A DNA stretch of 5,383 nt from Eggerthellales bacterium UBA948 (GTDB lineage Bacteria > Actinomycetota > Coriobacteriia > Coriobacteriales > UBA8131). The first letter of the stretch is position 1; each line of letters opens with the position of its first letter. Location of the stretch: the NCBI GenBank assembly GCA_002293265.1, contig DBCW01000045.1:4318-9700 (forward strand), in the 5' to 3' direction. The notes below the pieces were generated by a model, which worked only from the letters and a program-made list of their open reading frames with translations, was not told the origin of the DNA and did no database searches. Made by a program: the position numbers and the translations under genes. Positions 1-5,383 of the stretch are shown in pieces.

Positions 1-48
1 GAGACGAGTTTTTTGTTGGCAGCTAGAGATAAGGAGCGAGATTTTTTA

Positions 49-101
49 AGACCTGTGTGTGATGAATAATTGATTTACGTATGAAGAGGAGACCAATAAT
101 G
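49..101 (+). promoter_or_regulatory. Leader module shared with the VOC gene
   Basis: AGACCTG at 49-55, ACGT at 77-80 and AGGAGACCAATAATG at 87-101 recur in the same order before the VOC gene (3585-3591, 3611-3614 and 3617-3631). The last element differs by one base in fifteen. No clear sigma-70 promoter is visible in 1-98. An AATAAT at 65-70 is a weak -10 candidate without a good -35. Confidence 0.45.
86..92 (+). promoter_or_regulatory. Ribosome-binding site of the large-subunit gene
   Basis: GAGGAGA lies 6 nt before the ATG at 99. It fixes the start there, because the in-frame ATG at 81 would place this site inside the coding region and has no comparable site of its own. Confidence 0.8.
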
Positions 102-2669
102 TCAAATGAGATTAAGACCGTATATAAATCTCTCGGTCTTTGCGGGTTTGGAATGGGTTCGAACTCTGCGGCAGTAGACGTTAAGGACGGCAAGATCTTG
201 CGCATTCGTCCAATGCGCTACGACACTGCGTATGAGCCTGAGAACTACAATCCTTGGCGCATGGAAGTTAACGGAGCCGTTCTAGAGCCAAAGAACAAAA
301 CACTACCGAGTCCATTGCAATATGGATACAAAAAGCGTGTTTATTCAAAGAACCGCATTCCTTATCCACTAAAACGTGTGGACTGGGATCCGGAGGGAGA
401 CAGGCATCCTGAGACTCGTGGCGAAGCAAAATACGTACGCATTTCTTGGGATGAAGCCACCGATATTATCGCTTCTGAGCTCAAGCGTATTCACGCTACT
501 TATGGGCCACTTGCCGTGCTTGGCCAAATTGACGGTCACGGCGAGTCTAAGATCATCCACGCCGCTCACGGCTGCCCCGGCAAATTGCTGGATCTTATGG
601 GTGGATACACCCTACAAGCCCGCCAACCCGATAGCTGGGAAGGCTGGACATGGGGTGCCAAGCATATCTGGGGTATGGATCCCGTAGGCAAGCAAGGTAA
701 TGTTGTCAACTTATTTAAAGATATTGCCGAGAATGGCGATGCCCTACTTTACTGGGGCTGTGACCCGGAGACCACCCCTTGGGGTTGGGGCGGCATGCAG
801 CCGGGACGTATTTCGCGTTGGCTAAACGAGGCCGGTATCAAATCGATCTACGTTAGTCCTGACCTTAACTATTCCGGTGCTGTACATGCCTACAAGTGGC
901 TGCCTGTGTTGCCGGGAACCGATGCTGCGCTTCACTGCGCCATCGCACACGTATGGATCTCCGAGGGGCTTTACGATAAAGATTTTGTCGCCACTCACTC
1001 TGTAGGTTTTGATTGGTTTGAGCGCTACATCATGGGTGGCGAGGATGGCGAGCCTAAAACTCCGGCATGGGCAGCACCCATCACCGGCATAACTGCTCGT
1101 CAGATCAAAGCCTTTGCGCGTTACTGGGCTACTCACGCTGTGTCGATCGCACACTGTGCCGGTGGCGGACTGATCCGTGGCCCTTACTCCAGTGAGCCGG
1201 CCCGTCTTGAGGTAGCACTGCTCACCATGCAAGGTCTAGGTAAACCGGGAGCCGGTCAGGTCAACTTTATGGACTGGGGTCTTTTTGGAATTGACGAGAT
1301 CTATCCTCTGCCACGCTCCAAGTGCATGCCTGATCTGGCTTCTGTATACAACGGCTGGGCTATGCTTACTTTGCCGCACAACTTTATCCCCAAGACCTTG
1401 ATTCCGCAGGCTATTATGAATCCTCCGGTAACGTGGGGTGGCGGTCACGTAATCGCCGGTCTTCCTGCCGAAGATCAGTTCATCACGTGGGATTATCCGC
1501 ATGAGGGCGCAGCCGAGATCCACATGATCTGGACGGACAGCCCCTGCTGGCAAACTTGTTGGAACGGTGGTTTTGAGTTCCAAAGAGCCATGCGTCACGA
1601 AAACCTTGAGTTCATCGTAGCTCAGCATCCGTGGCTTGAAAACGACTGTCTGTTTGCAGACATCATTTTGCCCACCACCACAAAACTTGAGGTGCGCGAT
1701 ATCTCCTCCGACCTCTACAGCGGTCAGTACAATATGCTCATGCACGAAGAGCAGGCCATCGAGCATGTAGGCGAGTCGCTATCGGACTTTGAGGCTGTTG
1801 GTGAAGTAGCCAAGAAGCTTGGGCTTTACGAACAGTATGTTGGCGGCACCGAGGACGAACTCATCAAGAAAGGCTTTGATAACTCCGGTGTCCAAGACAT
1901 GGTCTCATACGAGGAGTTCATGGAGAAGGGTTACTACGTAGTACCAACAGCTGAGGACTGGGAAGACGATCCGGTAGCAATGAGCGCATGGTACAACGAT
2001 CCGGAGGGCAATCCTCTCAAGACCCCAACCGGAAAAGTTGAGTTCTACTCCACAGGTCTGGCCGAGCACTTCCCTGATGACGAAGAGCGTCCACCGGTAC
2101 CACACTTTGTGCCTTACGGCGTATCTCACACCGAGAGCTCTTTGCATCCTCGCTATAAGCTCTACCCATTCTTGTTGTGCACCAACCACCCGCGTTGGCG
2201 TGTACACGCACAAAATGACGACAACACCTGGTGCCGTGAGATTGGAACCTGCAAGGTTGCAGGCCCTGACGGATACATGTATGAGCCGATCTGGGTTAAC
2301 CCCATTGATGCCGGTCGCCTGAGCCTAAAAGACGGCGACATCGTAAAGATGTACAACGAGCGCGGCGCAACCCTTGGCGGAGTTCGCTTGAGCGAGCGTA
2401 TCGCAATTGGTGCTTTGTACCAAGATCACGGTGCTCGCGTTGACACCATCGTAATCGGCGAGTTTGACAGAGCTGGCGCAAACAACCTGATCTGCCCGTC
2501 GAACACAACTTCCAAGAACGCTCCCGGCGAAGTGACCAACAGCTTCTTGGTAAACATCGAAAAAGTTGATGTATTTAAGCTTGCCGAGCAGTACCCTGAA
2601 GAGTTTAACAGGGCATACGAAGCGGCAACCGGACAGATCGCGATCGACAAGATCGTGGAAGGAGCATAG
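99..2669 (+). CDS. Molybdopterin oxidoreductase, pyrogallol hydroxytransferase large-subunit (AthL) family
   Basis: This is a catalytic subunit of the DMSO-reductase superfamily, 856 aa (AthL is about 875 aa). It should bind a bis-MGD molybdenum cofactor and act on a hydroxylated aromatic ring. The molybdopterin oxidoreductase domain spans roughly residues 110-560 and the dinucleotide-binding domain roughly 685-820. The motif PDSWEGW (177-183) matches AthL, placing Ser179 as the Mo ligand with Asp178 and Trp180 beside it. His147 matches AthL His144. The N-terminus has a single Cys (15), so there is no N-terminal [4Fe-4S] motif, and there is no twin-arginine signal, so the enzyme is probably cytoplasmic. 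AthL pocket residues Tyr152-Arg153 fall on Ala155-Ala156 here, so the substrate may differ. The ATG at 99 is chosen because GAGGAGA (86-92) sits 6 nt upstream; an ATG at 81 overlaps that site. The family is certain, the substrate is not. A catechol-dehydroxylase-like role is an alternative. Confidence 0.93.
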   Translation: MSNEIKTVYKSLGLCGFGMGSNSAAVDVKDGKILRIRPMRYDTAYEPENYNPWRMEVNGAVLEPKNKTLPSPLQYGYKKRVYSKNRIPYPLKRVDWDPEGDRHPETRGEAKYVRISWDEATDIIASELKRIHATYGPLAVLGQIDGHGESKIIHAAHGCPGKLLDLMGGYTLQARQPDSWEGWTWGAKHIWGMDPVGKQGNVVNLFKDIAENGDALLYWGCDPETTPWGWGGMQPGRISRWLNEAGIKSIYVSPDLNYSGAVHAYKWLPVLPGTDAALHCAIAHVWISEGLYDKDFVATHSVGFDWFERYIMGGEDGEPKTPAWAAPITGITARQIKAFARYWATHAVSIAHCAGGGLIRGPYSSEPARLEVALLTMQGLGKPGAGQVNFMDWGLFGIDEIYPLPRSKCMPDLASVYNGWAMLTLPHNFIPKTLIPQAIMNPPVTWGGGHVIAGLPAEDQFITWDYPHEGAAEIHMIWTDSPCWQTCWNGGFEFQRAMRHENLEFIVAQHPWLENDCLFADIILPTTTKLEVRDISSDLYSGQYNMLMHEEQAIEHVGESLSDFEAVGEVAKKLGLYEQYVGGTEDELIKKGFDNSGVQDMVSYEEFMEKGYYVVPTAEDWEDDPVAMSAWYNDPEGNPLKTPTGKVEFYSTGLAEHFPDDEERPPVPHFVPYGVSHTESSLHPRYKLYPFLLCTNHPRWRVHAQNDDNTWCREIGTCKVAGPDGYMYEPIWVNPIDAGRLSLKDGDIVKMYNERGATLGGVRLSERIAIGALYQDHGARVDTIVIGEFDRAGANNLICPSNTTSKNAPGEVTNSFLVNIEKVDVFKLAEQYPEEFNRAYEAATGQIAIDKIVEGA

Positions 2670-2674
2670 ATACT

Positions 2675-3499
2675 ATGAAGGTCTTTCTAGTTGATGTAGA
2701 CAGATGTGTGGGTTGCCACAGCTGCCAGATCGTCTGCAAGGACGAGCATTGTGACAATGACTGGATGCCCTACGCAAAGCCACAACCTGATACCGGACAA
2801 TTTTGGCTAAAGGTTAACGATTATGAGCGTGGACAGGTACCAAAAGTCAAGGTCACATACGTACCGGTCATGTGCCAACACTGTGAGGATGCTCCGTGCC
2901 AAAAAGCTTGCGAGCATGATGCTTACCAGCGCCGTGTAGATGGGCTTTTGCTGCTCGATCCTGCAAAGTGCACCGGTTGTGGCAAATGCGCAGAAGCTTG
3001 CCCCTACGATGCCGTGTTCAAGAACGAGGAATTGGGCATTTGCCAAAAATGTACAGGTTGTGCGCATCTTCTTGATGAGGGCTGGGAGACACCACGCTGC
3101 GTAGACTCTTGCGCTCACGATGCTATTCGTTTTGGCGAGTATGAAGACTTTGCAGCCGAGCTTGAGGCCGCAGGTTATCTAAAGCCGGAAGAAGACACAA
3201 AGCCACACGTCTATTACCTCAATCTTCCCAAGCGCTTCCTCGCCGGAGAAGTAGCCGATCTTGAGATCGAAGAGGTATTGATCGGTGCCACCGTGGTGCT
3301 TACAGATATTGAAAGTGGTGCTCAGTTGACCACAACCACAGACGAGTTTGGTGACTTCTGGTTTAACCAGATCGCGGCATCAGACTACCAGCTTGAGGTG
3401 TCTTACGATGGTTACATGACCCGTACAGTTAAGGACTTTATCTCCACAAAAGACAAGGATCTTAATGTGGGCACCATCGCGCTTTACGCAGTTAAATGA
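2675..3499 (+). CDS. Iron-sulfur small subunit of the molybdoenzyme, AthS family, with C-terminal Cna-B-like domain
   Basis: This 274-aa ferredoxin-type subunit (AthS is about 275 aa) is the electron-transfer partner of the upstream molybdenum subunit. Cysteine groups are C11/C14/C17/C21, C67/C70/C75/C79, C99/C102/C105/C109 and C126/C129/C142/C146, with extra Cys at 26 and 123. That is the full set for four [4Fe-4S] clusters, as in DmsB-type subunits. AthS is known to hold three. Residues from about 185 to 272 form a beta-rich domain of the Cna-B/carboxypeptidase-regulatory type (GATVVLTDIESGAQL, then DEFGDFWF and YQLEVSYDGY). This unusual tail is also found on AthS and supports the family call. 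There is no signal peptide or membrane segment. The start lies 5 nt after the previous stop, with AAGGAG at 2659-2664 inside the end of the upstream gene, so the two are translated from one mRNA. Confidence 0.93.
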   Translation: MKVFLVDVDRCVGCHSCQIVCKDEHCDNDWMPYAKPQPDTGQFWLKVNDYERGQVPKVKVTYVPVMCQHCEDAPCQKACEHDAYQRRVDGLLLLDPAKCTGCGKCAEACPYDAVFKNEELGICQKCTGCAHLLDEGWETPRCVDSCAHDAIRFGEYEDFAAELEAAGYLKPEEDTKPHVYYLNLPKRFLAGEVADLEIEEVLIGATVVLTDIESGAQLTTTTDEFGDFWFNQIAASDYQLEVSYDGYMTRTVKDFISTKDKDLNVGTIALYAVK

Positions 3500-3542
3500 G
3501 GTAATTTGCGGTTTGTTGTCTAAAGCTGTTTGTTAATTAAGT

Positions 3543-3602
3543 TTGTGGGAGGGTTGAGGTTTTTTGCAGGTTTTAACTTGCTTTAGACCTGCCCTCTCAC
3601 AA
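3543..3602 (+). repeat. Long imperfect inverted repeat with nested hairpin between the small-subunit and VOC genes
   Basis: The arm 3543-3553 pairs with 3592-3602 over 11 bp with one G-U wobble. Inside, GCAGGT (3566-3571) pairs with ACCTGC (3587-3592). The two stems share C3592, so they cannot both form fully. No T-run follows the right arm, so this is not a typical intrinsic terminator. It may be an mRNA-processing or stabilising element, an attenuator-like switch or a protein-binding site. The rest of this 129-nt gap shows no gene and no convincing promoter. Confidence 0.5.
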
Positions 3603-3631
3603 CACTTTGTACGTTAAGGAGACCATTAATG
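3585..3631 (+). promoter_or_regulatory. VOC-gene leader module, second copy
   Basis: AGACCTG (3585-3591), ACGT (3611-3614) and AGGAGACCATTAATG (3617-3631) repeat the arrangement seen before the large-subunit gene. The distance from AGACCTG to ATG is 44 nt here and 50 nt there. The AGACCTG lies in the right arm of the nested hairpin. Confidence 0.45.
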
Positions 3632-4093
3632 AAGATAGGTATGCACCATAGCGGTATATACTGCCGCGATATTGATGAGTCAATTGCTTTTTACGTTGAT
3701 CTACTGAGCTTTAAGCATTTGTTTTCGACCATGGCTATGGAAGGCGATAAGCCGCTCAAAATGGCTTGGCTAAAAAGCTCAGATGGTGTTGTGATCGAAC
3801 TGCTGGAACAAGAGGATAAAACTCCCCTGGAAGCCACGGCAAAATCGCTTAATCATGTTGCGATCCGCGTTGAAAGCATGGATGAGATCGTTAAGACCTT
3901 GGGTGAAAAAGGTATAGAGATTGAGGCCGGTCCGTTTGATGCCCTGTGCGAGTTTGACAGACCTCTGGGTGCCGAGGATAACGACATCTTTACCACTTAC
4001 GGAGATGGCGGCGCCAAGCTAAAGATTATGTTCTTCAGAGGACCCGGCAATGAGCGTATCGAAGCAGTTCAAGACGATATTGGTGCTTTGTAA
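3629..4093 (+). CDS. VOC-family (glyoxalase/bleomycin-resistance fold) metalloprotein
   Basis: The product is 154 aa, the usual length for a single-chain VOC protein made of two beta-alpha-beta-beta-beta modules (about residues 4-61 and 73-147). It opens with HHSGIYCRDIDESIAFY, typical of the fold. Putative metal ligands, from their positions in the fold, are His7, Glu57 (in VVIELLE), His76 (in LNHVAIRV) and Glu145 (in ERIEAV). VOC enzymes include glyoxalase I, methylmalonyl-CoA epimerase and ring-cleaving dioxygenases, and the sequence alone does not say which activity applies here. Next to an aromatic-ring molybdoenzyme, an isomerase, hydrolase or lyase step on a ring-derived product is an inference. 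AAGGAGACC (3616-3624) gives a strong ribosome-binding site, almost identical to that of the gene at 99. The next gene starts 50 nt downstream, so the two may be co-transcribed. Confidence 0.88.
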   Translation: MKIGMHHSGIYCRDIDESIAFYVDLLSFKHLFSTMAMEGDKPLKMAWLKSSDGVVIELLEQEDKTPLEATAKSLNHVAIRVESMDEIVKTLGEKGIEIEAGPFDALCEFDRPLGAEDNDIFTTYGDGGAKLKIMFFRGPGNERIEAVQDDIGAL

Positions 4094-4143
4094 GTTCTAA
4101 CGCGATTTGTGCAAATAGTTAGTTAATAAAGGAGTGTAGTTTT

Positions 4144-4389
4144 ATGTGTTTTAGACCCCCATCTGCAGCGGCAACTAAAAAGTGCCCCAAATGCAGTGCC
4201 GAAAATGAAACCGCTGCCACAACTTGCAGTGCGTGTGGAGAAGCCCTTCCGGAAATTGCTGCGCCAAGTGTTGGCGTGCCCGGTGCGCCACCTGCTCCGG
4301 GTGCCCCCGGTGCTCCAAAAGTTCCCGGTGCACCTCCTGCTCCGGGAGCACCAAAGGCTCCCCCGGCACCACCGGCAGCACCTAAGTAA
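4144..4389 (+). CDS. Small zinc-ribbon protein with Pro/Ala/Gly-rich tail
   Basis: This 81-aa protein of unknown function begins MCFRPP. A single zinc ribbon follows: CPKC (14-17), ten residues, then CSAC (28-31), the usual four-Cys zinc site. Residues 36-81 are a low-complexity tail of Pro, Ala and Gly with a few Lys. It is probably disordered and contains a near-perfect 15-residue tandem repeat (45-59 and 60-74). It has no enzyme motif, no signal peptide and no membrane segment. AAAGGAG (4128-4134) lies 9 nt before the ATG, and a strong hairpin follows 18 nt after the stop, so this is the last gene of its transcript. I have a general memory of short MCFRP-starting zinc-ribbon proteins beside anaerobic catabolic genes, which is unverified. 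A scaffold, chaperone or metal-handling role is only a guess. Confidence 0.8.
   Translation: MCFRPPSAAATKKCPKCSAENETAATTCSACGEALPEIAAPSVGVPGAPPAPGAPGAPKVPGAPPAPGAPKAPPAPPAAPK
4276..4365 (+). repeat. 45-nt coding tandem repeat, two units, in the zinc-ribbon gene tail
   Basis: Units 4276-4320 and 4321-4365 encode VPGAPPAPGAPGAPK and VPGAPPAPGAPKAPP, identical at 13 of 15 residues. Many differences between the DNA copies are at third codon positions (for example GTG/GTT and GCG/GCA). This indicates an old duplication kept at the protein level. Confidence 0.75.
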
Positions 4390-4407
4390 TTTTTGGGTAA
4401 GATTTTG

Positions 4408-4445
4408 TTAAAAGACCGGATGGTGTTTGCTGTCCGGTCTTTTAA
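4408..4445. terminator. Bidirectional intrinsic terminator
   Basis: The perfect 13-bp stem TTAAAAGACCGGA / TCCGGTCTTTTAA (4408-4420 and 4433-4445) has a 12-nt loop. The GC-rich core is flanked by A- and T-runs on both sides, so it can work in both directions. It lies 18 nt after the zinc-ribbon stop, and downstream of the convergent minus-strand gene, with 160 nt between the hairpin and that gene's stop. Confidence 0.85.
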
Positions 4446-4459
4446 AAGTGTGGCGCGAA

Positions 4460-4594
4460 CTAAAGTATCGCTTCTGGTATAGCTAAACTTTTACGTGCTC
4501 CCTCAATTGTTGGCGCAGGCGTACATCTTTCATAGAAATCAATCTTGTCTAAGTAAGTGCAGATTTTTACACCCCTACAGTAATGCTCATACAC
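4460..4594 (-). CDS. Possible small ORF or gene remnant, 44 codons, GTG start
   Basis: This weak call is made from the minus-strand reading of the region downstream of the hypothetical gene. The GTG lies 11 nt after that gene's stop and the frame runs to TAG at 4460-4462. The peptide starts MYEHYCRGVKICTYLDKI and includes CTPAPTIEGARK. A 14-nt stretch coding TPAPT is identical to one in the linker of the upstream gene, in the same orientation and frame. There is no convincing ribosome-binding site. It could be a real small protein, the decayed end of a paralogue of the neighbour, or chance. Confidence 0.22.
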   Translation of the reverse strand: MYEHYCRGVKICTYLDKIDFYERCTPAPTIEGARKSLAIPEAIL

Positions 4595-4605
4595 TAGCTC
4601 TAAGA

Positions 4606-5241
4606 TTATAAATCCAACTCAATGGCTTTACTTTTCTCTATGCCAAGGATCAGATTTCCTTCAATTCGCAGGTACTCTCCGGATACACAATGAACATGCA
4701 GGAAGTCTTGCATCTCATATTCATATTGTGAGCCTACGTGTTGATAGTAATTGCTGGTTCCAATTGTTGCTGGTTCGCCCATAAATTTTTTAATAGAGCC
4801 TTGCCCCCAGATAAGGTGAAAGTCATACGTTCCTACAGGGATATCCTTTCCAATAATGTAGATACCTGCAGGCAATTGATTTTGTTGCAGCGTTGGCGCA
4901 GGCGTGTTTCTTTTCAACGGCTTGGGTTTCTCAGCCAACTCAGGTGTTGCATAAGTGTTGCTGGTGGCATCGATACAAGGCGGATCGTAAGCAATCTGCA
5001 AGAGTTCCTCACATTTCCTTGTTCCGCTGACTGCTTTGACTATATCCTTTTGACCATCACTGTATGTAACACTAAAAGTGTATTCTACTCCGTTTGGCTC
5101 GGCTCCCCCCTCCATTGCTATTGGCTGAAAACCACTTGTACCACCTAATGTAAAGCCCCAATTAGCACGTTTTTTCAATAACTGAGTCTGCTCAATGATA
5201 ACCACAGATATGATTGTGCGGTCTTTTCCAAATAACTTCAT
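4606..5241 (-). CDS. Hypothetical two-domain beta-rich protein
   Basis: I do not recognise a named family. From the ATG at 5241 the product is 211 aa. The N-terminal part (about 1-85) looks like a beta-strand domain, with YTFSVTYSDGQKDIVKAVSG followed by a short helix (CEELLQIAY). A Pro/Lys-rich linker (about 100-122, including NTPAPT) joins it to a C-terminal domain (about 123-208). That domain contains LPAGIYIIGKDIPVGTYDF and later GEYLRIEGNLILGIE, a pattern I associate with small beta-sandwich domains in Gram-positive hypothetical proteins. It has no signal peptide, membrane segment or catalytic motif. Base composition looks more A/T-rich than the plus-strand genes, suggesting a separate origin. 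The frame is also open upstream to a TTG at 5295 (229 aa). Neither start has a good ribosome-binding site. The ATG is preferred because MKLFGKDRT reads as a normal N-terminus. Confidence 0.72.
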   Translation of the reverse strand: MKLFGKDRTIISVVIIEQTQLLKKRANWGFTLGGTSGFQPIAMEGGAEPNGVEYTFSVTYSDGQKDIVKAVSGTRKCEELLQIAYDPPCIDATSNTYATPELAEKPKPLKRNTPAPTLQQNQLPAGIYIIGKDIPVGTYDFHLIWGQGSIKKFMGEPATIGTSNYYQHVGSQYEYEMQDFLHVHCVSGEYLRIEGNLILGIEKSKAIELDL

Positions 5242-5323
5242 AGTATGCAATTGCCATTCTGCGTCACAATACGCTCTTCCAGTATGAAGCGCCAAAATAC
5301 TGCATTTTTCTTATTAAATATTC

Positions 5324-5352
5324 ATTATAGACAATAATTGCATACAATAACC
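5324..5352 (-). promoter_or_regulatory. Candidate promoter of the hypothetical minus-strand gene
   Basis: On the minus strand a perfect TATAAT (5324-5329) has GGTTAT (5347-5352) 17 nt upstream as a poor -35 element. Transcription would begin near 5317, ahead of both the TTG at 5295 and the ATG at 5241. The region is strongly A/T-rich, so a chance match is possible. Confidence 0.4.
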
Positions 5353-5383
5353 TTACAAACGTTATAGGAATATTTGAGTTGAT

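Noticed and set aside
1..50. T-runs at 9-14 and 42-47 as terminators of an upstream gene
   Set aside because: No stem could be paired ahead of either T-run within the visible sequence; a stem could lie left of the window, but that cannot be judged.
81..98. Upstream ATG at 81 that would extend the large subunit by six residues
   Set aside because: It overlaps the strong ribosome-binding site GAGGAGA and has none of its own; the ATG at 99 is better placed and matches the arrangement before the VOC gene.
822..1766. Long minus-strand open frames opposite the large-subunit gene
   Set aside because: They lie fully antisense to a gene with clear family motifs, and their translations show no recognisable domain.
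3533..3540. TTAATTAA palindrome as an operator
   Set aside because: It is a short A/T-only palindrome in an A/T-rich gap with no second copy or supporting context.
4175..4411. Alternative frames on both strands through the zinc-ribbon gene
   Set aside because: They arise from the GC-rich Pro/Ala/Gly repeat; only the frame with the CxxC pairs and a good ribosome-binding site is credible.
4738..5148. 136-codon plus-strand frame opposite the hypothetical gene
   Set aside because: It is antisense to the better-supported minus-strand gene, has no ribosome-binding site and shows no domain-like pattern.
1..5383. CRISPR array, tRNA or rRNA genes, insertion sequences or phage attachment sites
   Set aside because: No regularly spaced repeats, cloverleaf structures, transposase-like proteins or terminal repeats were seen.

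Overview
The window carries a two-subunit molybdenum enzyme operon from an anaerobe, two small downstream genes on the same strand, and one unrelated gene on the opposite strand. The large subunit (99-2669) and the iron-sulfur subunit (2675-3499) match the layout of pyrogallol-phloroglucinol transhydroxylase of Pelobacter acidigallici (AthL/AthS). The large subunit is a molybdopterin protein with no N-terminal Fe-S motif and no Tat signal. The small subunit is a ferredoxin-like protein ending in a Cna-B/transthyretin-like beta domain. Moderate GC (about half, judged by eye), the anaerobic enzyme type and the small 'MCFRPP' zinc-ribbon protein fit an anaerobe such as a gut Coriobacteriia member or a Firmicute. 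That placement is an inference, and no species can be named.

Layout: 1-98 is the leader of the molybdoenzyme operon; the upstream gene lies outside the window. The two subunit genes are 5 nt apart and surely co-transcribed. A 129-nt gap (3500-3628) holds a long imperfect inverted repeat with a second hairpin nested inside it. A VOC (glyoxalase-fold) metalloprotein gene (3629-4093) and a small zinc-ribbon gene with a Pro/Ala/Gly-rich tail (4144-4389) follow. A perfect 13-bp hairpin at 4408-4445 ends this block. The minus strand then carries a weak 44-codon ORF (4460-4594) and a two-domain beta-rich protein of unknown function (4606-5241), with a TATAAT box upstream near the right edge.

How the genes may work together: the molybdoenzyme probably acts on a polyhydroxylated aromatic compound in the cytoplasm. 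Two sequence features argue against simple orthology to the Pelobacter enzyme. The small subunit keeps the cysteines for a fourth [4Fe-4S] cluster, while AthS has three clusters. The large subunit also has Ala-Ala where AthL has the substrate-contacting Tyr152-Arg153. A different substrate, or a net redox reaction such as reductive dehydroxylation, is therefore a real possibility. The VOC gene shares an almost identical ribosome-binding/start segment and an AGACCTG box with the molybdoenzyme operon, which hints that the two are co-regulated and may share a pathway. Comparisons to AthL/AthS are from memory, not from an alignment run here.
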